In this document: positions 44,621 to 56,227 of the stretch, in pieces | How the letters are laid out: every line of letters starts with the position of its first letter | Position numbering within the stretch: the stretch's first letter is position 1 | NCBI GenBank assembly: GCA_018350325.1 | Contig: JAEVLN010000008.1 | Coordinates: 2,538,346 to 2,602,345 of the forward strand | Source of the DNA: Globodera rostochiensis | Taxonomy: Eukaryota > Nematoda > Chromadorea > Rhabditida > Heteroderidae | DNA length: 64,000 bases | Reading direction: 5' to 3' | Notes under the pieces: generated by a model | Seen by the model: only the letters and a program-made list of their open reading frames with translations | Told to the model about the DNA's origin: nothing | Databases searched by the model: none | Made by a program: the position numbers and the translations under genes

Positions 44621-45107
44621 TATTGACGAATTCGTAATCAAATTTCTTCATAGTACTTTCCGAGAAAAATTTTTTTGGTTTCAGTATCAGCGTGATGAGA
44701 GGAGTCGATTGATAGATAGTTCATAGGGAAAATCTTTTGATATTCTTCAATTTTTTCCAAATTCAATTTCTACTGCATTTTTGAGAACAACTGGTTTTAC
44801 ACAATTCTGAGAAGTATGTAGCGTTTTCAAGTTCGCTGACAAATGAGCTCCTCGAGTCGGCGCCGTCGGATCCCCCTTCAACGAATCCAAGCCCAGGTCC
44901 AAGTCGTCGATTTTCCGAACCCTACATCGAATGCCCGATTTTGTGACATTAATTATTGAAGCACTTAGGGGGATTTCAGGCAATTACCGAATGAATTAAT
45001 TTGTTTTGTTAAATTTGTTATTTTGTTCTACAATCGCTTCGTTTGATAAAAGTTTTTTTGCCAAGGATAAACTGCATAATTTTTTGTTGTTGAGACGCAG
45101 TTGACCC

Positions 45108-45240
45108 TTTTTGTACTGAGACGCAGTTGGCCCAGACGCAGTTGGCTCAGACGCAGTTGGCTCAGACGCAGTTGGCCCCGAGACGCAGTTGGCCAGACGC
45201 AGTTGGCTCAGACGCAGTTGGCCAGACGCAGTTGACCCCT
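45108..45240. repeat. GACGCAGTTGGC(TCA) tandem repeat
   Basis: About nine copies of a 13-16 bp unit, GAGACGCAGTTGGCCC or CAGACGCAGTTGGCT, with variable spacing. It sits about 40 bp upstream of copy 3 of the dispersed 100-bp repeat, much as the CACTTCAGTGCC words adjoin copy 1. Confidence 0.9.
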
Positions 45241-45280
45241 ACTCTTCGATGTGCGCCCAACTCGCTTTTCAGTGTAAATT

Positions 45281-45380
45281 CTTTTTGTCCATTGACAGAA
45301 CAGAACGCCAAAGATTTATTATTATCAACAATTCGTTCAAACATTAATTCGCTTTTTTTCCCTTTTTTTGCCGTCCATGA
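45281..45380 (+). repeat. dispersed 100-bp repeat, copy 3 of 3
   Basis: Core TTGACAGAACAGAACGCCAA, then AGATTTATTATTATCAACAA, TTCGTTCAAACATTAATTCG and TTTGCCGTC. It matches copies at 19,132 and 42,800 with few changes. Confidence 0.85.
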
Positions 45381-45584
45381 GTCGTGGCGCACAAATGATG
45401 CCAATATATTTATTTGATTGTCGTATGTATGGCTTGATTTTATACAAATTATTTGCGTTATACAAAACAGTAGTGGAGGTAATAGAATAAATATGAACAT
45501 TTATTAAGATAATAGAATAAATATGAACATTTATTATAAAAGGATTTATTATGCTTCATCCAATTTATTATGCTTATTCACACT

Positions 45585-48500
45585 TCAATCGGATATGGCT
45601 TGTTGCGGGAACAGTTGCATTCCATTGGAGAGCGATTGGAAATTGGGATTAGGCGGTGGCGGGTGCAGAAATTCCAGTGAGGTGCCGCCGTTAGACATCT
45701 GAATGGCAAGCAAATCACATCATAAAACAATCGCTAGAATGTGGCAGAGAATGCGCGGTCTTTTGGTAAAATGGAAAAGTGGACAGAAAAAATGAAGCCG
45801 CATTTCTGACCATCATCGATGGCGGCGCGTTCGGATGGAATAGCGAGTCCATTGGGGCTGGAACTCCTGCAGCTCCGGTGCCGTCCATTGCTTCTCCAAT
45901 TGGCGGATCGCTCCAATGGCGCACATTTTTTTGTGAGAATTGACGAATTTCGACTGGTGCCAAAAATTGTTGCTGTGAACCGCCGCCACACGACTGCTGC
46001 GGGTCAACGAGTTGGGCTGGACCCGGGGAACAGACGGTCATCGGTCCGAGTCCACTGGCACGCACACTGCGGATGGTCTGGTCCTGAAAAGGAATTTCAC
46101 TCACTCCGTTCCCCTCCCTACTCATTTTTATTGTTACATATTATTATTATTTATTTATTTATTTATGTTGTTTGTACAAAATTCGTCCTCTTCATTATTA
46201 TGGGCCCAACAATCCGTTTACTTAGGGAATGAATGACAAAGGTCCGCTAACGAATGGGGGGGGGAAAGGTGAGGCGGCGCTAAACAGCCGCCGATCAGAT
46301 CCATTCTCAGCCTCCGCCAACTGATTCAATCCTTCCCCTCCCTATTCATAATAAATCGTGGACAATGAAATGGAGGAAAGGAGCGATTTGGTGTTTGTTT
46401 GCTTATTTGGTTGGGAGGTTAGTCGAATTTGACTGACAGTTGGGTGGAAAAAGAAGAATAAAGGCGCGTGTGTGTTGAATGTAAATTGATATTTGAAACG
46501 GAAAAGCTGCTAACCGCCGAAAGGGGGGGGGGGGGAGGGCCGTGTGCTAACGCTTTACTTTTCAATTTATGAAGAATTAAAGCATTTTATGGTGAATATT
46601 CAATAGTTTCTGCTTTTCGGCATTTTTCGGTTTGTTCATTTGTTTCATCATTTTCCTCTTTCGTCCCTTTTCGGCCAAAAACAAACAGCAGCAGAACACC
46701 CACCCAAAAGGTGGGTGACCTCTCCGAAGTGGTGGTTGGATTAACCGGCAAAGGAAGGGAGGGAGGGAGGGAGGGAGGGAAGAAGCATGAAGCAAAAGCA
46801 AACACAACGAAACAAACGAGGGGATGATTCCCGCTGAGAGGCCATGTTGGAGGAAGGGAATGTGCCGTTGTCCAATTTACATTATATCAGAGACAGCGGA
46901 TTGATGTGGAGGAGCGGAAATCAGACGGACGAATGAATAAATGATGATTGATGCTTAGGGATTCGCATTTTCAGGCTTTTTGCGCATCGACGCTATGATG
47001 AGAGAAGCTCAAAAATACAATTGCCCCCGAAAACTTTTAGAATAGAGCGGCTTCTATCCGATCCCTAATAATGCCGTGAGGTACGAAACAAATTGATGAG
47101 GAAAGGCACTTTTGGGAATTGTTGCGGGCGATATGTCCCAAAACAAGTTCAGTCCAAATCTTTGCTTTTCCGCGTCCCCACTCCGTCCGCTGACCCCCCC
47201 CCCCCCGGCGGCCGATTGTTGTGACCTTCCAATTCCTTTTCCCATGCCCGATCAGTGCGCCTAATTGGCGCGCGAATGTCACCTGTCAGCGGTTAATTAT
47301 TCCTCCAGCCCACTGAGCACTTCTTTTATTAGCACTGCTCGAAAATGTCGATGCCGAATTTGCCGATTTTGCTAATGTAAAACTCTTTTTTCGGTTTGTT
47401 TGATAAGCACAACACTTTCCTTTCTCCAACAATTCTTTCATTCATTCAATTCGACCTTTCCCCAAATTCGACCCAATTATTCACTCCATTTGCTTCTAAC
47501 CAACAACCCAAACATAAATTCAACATTTGTGACCAGCCAAGCGCGAATTTAGCCAATGCACCTTTTGGGTGGGTGGGAAGGATGGCATTTTGGACGGTGG
47601 GAAGGAGGGGGGGGGGGGAATTGGAAGATGGGGTCATTTGGGTGGAGTGGGACATGTTATAAAGAATTTCCTTTTTTCAAATTATTAGCTGGGATTGTGC
47701 CGTCCCCCCCCCCCCTCCACTTAGCTCCCCCCTCCCCCCTCCCGCGCCATCGTTCTTCCATTCCCCCAATTCGCTCACATCTGTCCAAACAATGGAGAAT
47801 CATCCCCAAGTGGGAGGAGGCTGTGCTTATTGTTTGGCCACTGAGCTGTTTTCTCCTCGCAAGGAGTGAATGGATGTTGAGCAGAAAGATGTGGCACGGG
47901 TGCCGGGGGGAGGGGGGGGGATGTTCGCGCACAATTGAAGAACAATAGAGGGGGGGGGGGATGGGAAGGGATAATGAGGACAAAAGAAGTGAGTGATAAG
48001 CATGCAAAAACACTTGAGGGGAAAGGAACAAACTTTTGGGAAGAACGTATTGTCCAAAACGCGATTTGAGCAAGCTTAAAAATATTCTGTTTTCATTTGT
48101 CCCCTCAATTCCAATTCCCTTTCCATCGCAATTTGTGCTCCCCTTACATTCATTCCCTACCCTTCTCTTCTGTCTATCGACTTTGCCCCCCCCCCCCCCC
48201 CACTCCCTACCGTATCCCCCACCCCCGCGGCGTTAACCCGTGCCCCCCCCCGCCGCCTCCTCTTATTTGCCCTTGTCGCGTGTCCCCCCGCCCCAACTAT
48301 CCCCCAAGTGTAATACCCTCTGGCATTTCATTTCTCTCTCAACTTCGATCACTCTCTCTTTTTCCCCCTTCCGTCACTCTTTCTTCCCCCCCCCCCCAAC
48401 GTTAATTTACCCCCCCCCCCCCCTTTTATACACCGTCGTAGATGGCCGTGCGAAATCCAATTTTCCACGCTCCACCGCCAGCTTAGGCTGGAGCGGCGCC

Positions 48501-51500
48501 GGATTTATGGCGAACAACGCCTAACACCGCGGGGGAGGGGAGGGGGATTTTATGTTGTCCAGAAAAGGAATGGGGGGGGGGGAGGGAGGAAAGGAGCAAT
48601 TCCATTAATGAATTAGCGTATTGGGGGAAGCTGGATTCGAAGATTGGGTTGGAAGGAATTGGAAAGATGAAGAGGTTGAAGAATCGATAATGTGGAGAAT
48701 GTTGGAATTGGAAGAAGTGAAAGAAGGCAAAGGCGCCGTTCTTCGACGGAAGAGAGAGAGTCAAAAACAGGAAGTTTGGGCGAGAAGAAAAAAATATGAC
48801 AAAAAGTTGGACAATAACATCAAAGGATGACTGAATTCACCTCAAGAGTTTGCTTTTGCCGAGGTTTGTTTCCTCTCCTTCCATCCCTCCCGATTCATCT
48901 TTCTTCCTTCCATCCCTCCCGATTCATCTTTCTTCCTTCTTTCCATCCTTCCGATCCATCCTTTCCTCTTCTTCATTAGCCCCCCCCCCCTCGCCTCCCC
49001 TCCGGACATAATTTTTGAGCGGCGCAAATGGCGCCTAATTGGTGGCGACGATGAAAAGGGCAAAGGCGGAAGAAGAGAGAGAAATTGGGCCGCCACCGAC
49101 GGCCACTAATAATCAAATTATCGCGAATTATACAGCGATGGCCGAGGAAATCAGTGAACCAAAGTAATGAAAATGAATGAATTGAACGAATCGCGATGGA
49201 ATTGGGTGGGGGGGGGGGGGAGGCGGAAATAGTCAAAAACAAAAAAAAACAATGGCCAATCATTCGGCGGCGAAATATGACCCTCAAATGATGGAATGGA
49301 AGTCGCTTACCTTCTCCTGACTTTGCTGCTTCTCGCGCTGCTCAATTTGCCTCCTGCAAATTTGGTGAATTCGATCAACCGATTCTCTGGACATAAAAGA
49401 GAATTGTTCAAATTTTAAGTCAATTCTGCTTCCGGAACGCCCAAATAATTGCGATCGGAACACACCGTCCGTGTCCCACATTCACTCACTTTTTGTCTTT
49501 GCAGCGTTTATTTTGGAACCAGACGCGGATGACCCGCGCGTTGAGTCCGGTCATCTCCACAAGCTGTTCTTTGGTGTTTGTGTCCGGACGTTGGTTCCCG
49601 TGGTATGTCTGCTTCAATATCTTCAGCTGATTTTCATTTAGCACCGTCCGCACCCGCTGTGCCTGCCAAATGACTCACTCATTTAGACAATAAGCCCTCC
49701 TCCCCTCAATAGATCATTATACTCCTAATTTGGTCTATAATTATAAATAGCACATTCCCTGTTACTCACCGGCTTGTCCTTCTTGTTCTTCTTGCCTTTG
49801 TGCACGATCACTGAGCTTGAACTGCTCGAACAGTTCGAGCCTCTACCCGCACTGCTTGCAAAGTGTGCCCCAATGCTGCACCCGGTGCCAATTGCTTCAA
49901 AATTTGCTTGCAGCATTCCTCCGCCATTGGTGTTGATCCCGTTGTGTAGTTGTCCACCCCCAATTGCCCCATTTGAGGCCGTTGGTGTGGAGGCGTTGGT
50001 AGAGGACGGAGTCAGCGACTCATCGGGGTTGGAGAAGGACAGAGGAGAGGCACCGGAAGAAGCCATTTGGGAGAGCACCGAGGAACAGTTTGGCGGAACG
50101 CCCATCGACGGACGGGCGAATGTCGAAGGCTGTTAAAAGGCTCCATTAAAAGCATTCCGGACAAAATTACCAAAAAGTTGCCTCCTCCTCCAAGGTTCTG
50201 TGTCCCAATAGCCGCAGTTCCACCATTGCCAAGGGTGGCTAACTCGTAAGGCGGGGCATCGCCAATGTTTGGCGGCGGTTGGAGGGTGGCGAATTCGGCC
50301 GTTTGGTGAGGGATTTGGGGAGGCGGCGGCATGTGTTGGCCGTTGAACAAATGGAACTGCTGCTGGTGATGGACCTGAAGACGGACGAACGTTCCAAAAG
50401 GAACCGGGGGAATGGGCTAACCATGACCGTGAAGCAGTCGGGACGACAGAAAATCTCGTCTTGATAAAGCAAAAACTGCTCGCCGGGTACTAACTGAAGT
50501 CGGGGGTAATGTTTTGGGTTGATCTTCGACGAAAAAGACCATTCTTTGGCAGTTCACACAGCTGAAGCAGTTCATGTGGAACACCAACTGACGGGCATGC
50601 AAAACCATGTCAGTGGGTCTGAGCTGCACATCGCAGCGGGGACAGCGGCGCGAGAACAGTCTGAAAGATGGAGGCGAGATGACGAAAGTGGCACTCGATC
50701 ATCGAAATTCAAAAGCCCGTCTCAATTTTAACGCATTTCCCATCCATCCATTTTTAAATTAAATTCTTCACTTTCCTACATTACATATGTAAAGCACTTG
50801 TTTTAGCCGCTCTTTCACTTTCCAATTGGATTTTGAGGGAATTTTGAACTAAACCGTTGGTCAAAGGACGACGAGTTAAATTCTCCCACGAAGATTTGTT
50901 CCCCCAAACAAAATGGGCCGGGGGGGGGGGGGGGGGGGGGGGGGGGGAGAAGCGACGTCAGCCAAAAATTTCTGAGTCTGAGACGACTGTCAAAAAGAGC
51001 CGATAATGCCTCACAAAGAATGAATTGCAATCGAACAGTAATCCCCCCCCTCCCCCTCCCCTCCTTCCCCCCCCCCTCTTCCCCCCCCCCTCCCCCCCCC
51101 CCCCTCTTCCCCCCCCGCCCTCCTCCCCCCCCCCCCCCCCCTCCTTCCCCCCCCCTCTTCCCCCCCCCCTCCTCCCCCCCCCCTTCCTCCTCCTCTTCCT
51201 CCCCCATCTCCCCCCCTCCTCCTCTCCCCCATCCCCCCCTCCTCCTCTTCCTCCCCCACCCCCCCACCCCCCCCCCCTCTTCCCCCCCCCCCCTTCCCCC
51301 CCCCTCCCCCCCCCCTCCTCCCCCCACCCCCCCATCCACCCCATCACCTGCTTTGTCCTCACTGCCCGGAGGGGGCTTTAATTTCCTTCCCCCTCCTTTC
51401 CCTTCCGGCACTCTTTCCAAAACACTCGTCGATGCCATCCCCCCCCCCCCCCCCCCCACGCCAACCGTGCCGTCTCTCATCGGCTTTCCAAAATGAACTG

Positions 51501-54500
51501 ACAGGAGATAAGAGGGACTGGCACAACGAGAAGGAGTGGAGGAGGGAAAGGATGAAATTCGATCCAAAGTTTGCGCTCAAAACAATGGAAAATTTGAGAG
51601 AAATATAGAAGAAATTAAATAAATGAAACGAAATTTCAGAGTTATTAAGATAATTTATTTTTCAATTTTTCTTTTTTGTTTCGCACTTTACTTTTTAACC
51701 CTTTTGTGGCAACCAAATGAACCGTTGGTTTTGGGTTTCTTCCCCGAAGAAAGTGTCATCTTCCTCCTCAAATCCCATGCTTTCCCAATAAGCAAATATT
51801 TGTGCGTGCCATCCTTCCTAAGATTATCTCGGCATTTCCAACTGACTTCTTGCCCTTTCGCAGTGCTAATCCCCCCCCCCCCCCCGCCCTGGCGGAGATT
51901 ATCACTGTGTGGCGTGGCACCTTGACAACCCCCCGCTCGGACTGAAAAGGATAAAGGCAAAAAGATACTTTGAGAGGGGGGGGGGGGGGGGGGGGGGTAC
52001 GGTACTGACGGAGTGATTTTTGGGGAGAAATGTACCGGTGTGGGACTGATCAGCAGCTGATCAAATCAATAAAAAACACTTAAATTCGATCTTGAAGCAG
52101 TCCAAATTTCGAAATCCCCCACCCCTTTTTCCCCCACTCCTTTTCATTTCTTCGACCCGATCCATTATTTTTCTATTATTTTTTGCTTTCCGTTTCCGAC
52201 CGATAATTGTAGGCTATGGAACGAACGTTGAAGGAAAAAACAGAGAAAATGGGGGGAATGATTCCATTGGCAGGGCGGGCGGTCGAATAAGCAACAATTT
52301 GGGGGATTAATCGGAGGAAATGGAAAGGAATTGGTCCCGGGCCAGCCTCAGCCCAAAAGGCCAAAAGGTCAAAAACAAATCGGAGACCGAGTCGATGGAA
52401 GTTTCAAAGAATAAAAAGCTGAATGTTTTAGCGTTGGGTGTTAAATTCCGATTTCTGATACTTTTATTGGTAATTGTCCCCCCCCCCTCCCTTCTCTTTC
52501 ATCTCTCCTCAAATGCTTCGTATTTTTGACTGAGAAAATGCCCTCTTCAGGTCTGCCCCCCCATTTTGAGTTTTTTCCCATCCCCGGGGCGTTTTCACCG
52601 CATGAAATGTGAAAGGGCCAAAATTAGGTTAACATTCGTATTTTGGGAGTGTTTGGGTCCCTCCTTGCCCCTTCGGCGGGGATGTTTTCTGTTCTTCGCC
52701 CCCTCCCCAATTGCGGGAGGGACCTTCCCCCCCCCCCCATAACTTTCCCCCTATTCAATTTTCTGCCAAAATTGAAGTTGACACATCGCCTCCCCCCCCC
52801 CCCCTCTTTTGCCCTACGGGGAGTGTCAAATTTGTTTTCATTCAGGGCAAATGTCATGGCCTCGAGTGGTGGAAGGAGGGAAGGGCTAATTGGGACAATT
52901 GGTTATCTAACCCAAATTGCCACAAGGCAAAACAAACAGAAGAGGATGAATGGGACTTATTGTCTGAATGATCCCCCGAAGGGCATTTCCCCTTAGGCAA
53001 AAGCATAATGCCCACCGGATATAGTCCTCCCTGCACAACGTTTTGCCGTCTCGCAAAAATGCCGTACAATTCTCATTCAGAAGACGCCCGCACTCGGCAC
53101 ACTGCGATGGGAAAGAAAATGGATTTGAGCGATTGTGTAAATTGTCCAATGGACAAAATGTTTTTGTTTGGTCTTTCATTGGTCCCCCAGACAACTTACA
53201 TTTCGGAAGGTTGGCTAACATTTGGCCGACAAAAGTTTTGTTTAAATGATTTGATGGGAAAGTTTTGATTCGGCGCTTTTGCTTCGGAATGAATTGGCCA
53301 TCCCTCCCTTTTTTCAGCTTCTTTCCCCAAAAGTACCTTTGGGCGACATGTTAATGTATTCGGCCGTTAAAAAGTATATAAGGGAGTGAAGGAAAGGGAA
53401 GGGAAGGAACCGAACCAAAGAAGCCCAAATTTGTGAAGAGACTGAGACGAGCAGAAGGGGAAAAAGCGATCATTCAGCACATTTAGGCTGTTTTGATGTG
53501 TGTGGTATTGCCGCGCGGGGAAAAAAGTGAAAATTATGCAGTGGAGGATGGGGGAGGGGGGAGGGACTTGGGGTTAGGAGGTGGGGGAGGGGACTTTAGG
53601 CGGGGGGGGGGTAGGGGGGGGGAGACTTGGGGGGGGGACGGGAGGGGAGACTTTGGGGGGGGGGCGAGGAGGGAGACTTTGGGGGGGGTAGGGGGGGGAC
53701 GCGGGGGGGGGGACGGGGAAGGAGACTGGGGGGGGGACTTTAGGGAGGAGGGGGGGGGCGGGGGGGGGAGACTTTGGGGGGGGGGGGGTAGGGGGGGACG
53801 CGGGGGGGGGGGGAGGGGGGGGGACGGGGAAGGAGACTGGGGGGGGGGGGACTTTAGGGGAGAGGGGGGGGGGGCGGGGGAGGGACACTTTGGGGGGGGG
53901 GGGAGGGGCAATGTTTGTTGGGAGCTGTTCCCTCCCCCACTCCCGCCGGAGTGTCCAATTCTGCCAAAGGGACGGTCGGGGCTTAAACTCACAATTTCCG
54001 TCACATTCTCTGAACATCTCCGACGCCCTGAGGAGTTGGACTTCTCCCCCTCCCCCACAACCCTTGGCACGGCGTATTGGAATATTTGATGGGACAGATG
54101 TGGCCCAACCGGACTGAGAGGACAGCAAAGCATTATGAATGTTTAATTGAGAGAGAAAACAAGATTTAATCACGCAATGATCCCAGGAAAACCGGCCAAA
54201 AGGTACTTTTGCTTTAGGGATCGAATAAAATGGAAGGAAATGAATGCCCCCCCCCATAAAAAATACCTTCAGACAATCGCTGTGGAACTCCAAATCGGGA
54301 TGGACACGCAAAATGAACGGATCGACGATGGCTGAAAGGACAAAAAGTAATAAATGAATGATAAAGGTAGTTTAGGCGTCCATTACCGCATAAATCTTAT
54401 CAATAAAATGAAAGGATTCAAATTCATAAGGGCGGGGCGTAATTTCACCGGATTTATCGACAAAATGGGAGCAAATTTGGGCAATTCTCACCTTGGGAAC

Positions 54501-54744
54501 ATTGGGCACAAATGGGCATTATTTGTTTGTTAGCGTCGAGGGGAAATTTAAACGATGGAAACAGTGCCAATGCCGGCGAAGAAAAAGCGTTGTTCGAATT
54601 CTGCTGAAGCTTCAAGTCGAAGTTCGTGGGGCCATCTGCCGAAGAGAGTCGACGCATTTTGAGTAAATTGTGCCATTTTCCTTTTTCCCACCCAATTTTG
54701 GCACAAAAAGGCGTTAAACATTCTTTAAACCCATAAGACGTCAC
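45585..54744 (-). CDS. lim-7: Islet-type LIM-homeodomain transcription factor (LIM-7-like)
   Basis: Two LIM zinc fingers, a homeodomain and a C-terminal motif in Islet order. Exon 1 (to about 54,490) has [14 protein letters not shown], the first zinc knuckle. Exon 2 (54,274-54,336) has [17 protein letters not shown]. An exon near 53,016-53,106 has [20 protein letters not shown] plus [12 protein letters not shown]2 (50,415-50,655) has [20 protein letters not shown] and [20 protein letters not shown]. The homeodomain exon (49,497-49,662) has [40 protein letters not shown] and KRCKDKK. The C-terminus (45,815-46,084 and 45,585-45,705) has [16 protein letters not shown] and VEIRQFSQ, ending FPQQAISD with TGA. 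Introns of 1-3 kb are full of G/C tracts. Start is the ATG at 54,744 or the in-frame one at 54,657. Islet factors specify neurons; in C. elegans LIM-7 acts in gonadal sheath. Confidence 0.93.
46085..49305. other. 3.2-kb intron of the Islet-type gene
   Basis: No exon recognised between the [14 protein letters not shown] exon and the C-terminal exon. It has G or C runs at 46,523-46,535, 47,197-47,206, 47,608-47,618, 47,952-47,961, 48,186-48,201, 48,412-48,423, 48,572-48,581, 48,979-48,988 and 49,207-49,220, and a (GGGA)n array at 46,755-46,780. The last has quadruplex potential. Large first or late introns of LIM-homeodomain genes often hold enhancers, but none can be identified here. Confidence 0.7.
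51040..51445. repeat. C/T tract of about 400 bp in an Islet-gene intron
   Basis: Long runs of C broken by TT, TC or A on the + strand, so the transcript of the minus-strand gene would be G-rich here. A pure 30-odd base G run at 50,920-50,947 lies just to the left in the opposite sense. Proline- and glycine-rich frames over this stretch are artefacts of composition. Confidence 0.9.
53545..53915. repeat. G-rich tandem tract in an Islet-gene intron
   Basis: Repeating GGGGGGACTTTGGGGG, GGGGACGCGGGGG and GGGACGGGGAAGGAGACTGG words, in about ten degenerate units of 40-60 bp. On the + strand it is almost free of C. It lies between the two exons that together encode the first LIM finger. Confidence 0.9.
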
Positions 54745-56227
54745 AAATTTCCTCAGGGATCCATTCTTTTTTCACCATCGCTGTTTTGCTGGAGGCAGCA
54801 AAAACTAATTACCCCACTAAATGGGTGCGGGAGTCTCTCTCTGCTCGTCCCTTTCCGAATTTTGATGTGCCTTTTCTTTGGCTTCTCCTTTAATGGCCTA
54901 AAGCCTAATTTTGTTGTCGAAAAGTGAAAAAGGCCGTAAATGCCTTGGAGTGAAAAGGTTGTCGGGCTTGGGACTTGGACTTTATTTATTCGCCTCACCA
55001 AAACTCGCGCGGATTTGGCCATTTTCGACATTTGACGAAGCACGCTCATTCGGCGTCGGGGAGGAGGACGATGGGCGGTCGACAAGCTGATGGAGGGGAC
55101 TACGGACGCTTTTGGTCATCCGATACTAACTGAACGATGGGATACGAGAAAAAATCAGTAAAGAGACGGTAATTGATCAAATCTGACGCCGATGGGCAAA
55201 TTCATCCAAACAATGTAAATAAACCAGGGAATAAGGAGATGAGCTCAGAAGACGTACACATTGTACATCCCCGCAAAGTGTGGGAATTGTATAAAATGCC
55301 AACATGGAGATTATAAGGTATAAAAACAAATGGCGGTTTATGATTAGACTTGGGGACAAAATGGGGGCAGCAGGCGGCAAGGAAGTGGAAGAAAGACGTC
55401 GTTTGTGGGTGAGAGAAGTCGCCGAGTTGGAGGAGGAGGAGGCGGGAGTGTTGGGGGAATGTATGTCGGGGGGGGGGGATTGCCGCCCTCCGCCCCTCGG
55501 GGGAGGGACCTCCCCCTCCCCTCCCATCGCCCCTCCGTCGTCCGTTCCCTCCCCCCGCAGGGGGCGGTCCCTCTTTGGGCATTGGTCGCTTTCCGAGCGC
55601 ACTTTGAAGAAAAACGGTGAAGGCGGCATTGGGAAGAAATGCGGGAAAATGTCGAAAATAAATCCTTTTTTTGCAGAAATCCATCCCAAAAGATAAATTC
55701 GAATTTTGTCCCCCGTTGCCCCAACAGATAAATGTTTTTCTTCAGCTTTCTCAGTCCTTCATATTCTGTGCAATTCATATTAATTTATTCATTTTCTGTT
55801 TCATCCCCATTCAACCGATTCCCCCCCCCCCCAAATGGCCAATGGAATTGGAACACATTCGATCTGAACGGAGGGATTGAAGATGAGATGAGGCGGTGGT
55901 TGTGCAGATAGTGCCTTCCGATAAGGAAATGGAATTTAAGACGAATGAATGAGTGAAAAGATGACCAAAGCGGTCTTAAGCGGGGGGGGGGGGGGATAAA
56001 AATTGCAAAAAAATGGTGAAGAAAAATAAGGAAAATTGTCTAATGTAACTTTAGCACTTTGTTTGATTTATTTATTCATCTTGGCAAATGCCAAAAAACA
56101 AAGAATTATCGGATATCACAGGCGCCATACACACATTTACAACTCACTTATGAGCACATTATGTACACTATAACAATAACAACAAACAGAATATGGGGAA
56201 AGTTAGTGCAATTAGCAACCAATGCAT
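54745..56227. other. 1.5-kb spacer between the Islet-type and SLC36-like genes
   Basis: Contains GA-rich and C-rich patches (55,420-55,560) and G/C runs at 55,470-55,478, 55,821-55,831 and 55,982-55,996. Several frames of 70-170 codons are open but lack recognisable domains. It is a likely promoter region for the Islet-type gene on the left. Confidence 0.55.

Noticed and set aside
51020..51567. Gly-rich and Pro-rich frames of 80-250 codons
   Set aside because: They lie in an intron of the Islet-type gene and reflect the C/T tract.
53493..54133. Gly-rich (+) and Pro-rich (-) frames of about 200 codons
   Set aside because: They lie between the two exons of LIM finger 1 and result from the G-rich array.
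55177..55696. Frames of 130-170 codons on both strands
   Set aside because: Low-complexity and mutually overlapping; no homology seen. They may be promoter sequence of the Islet-type gene.
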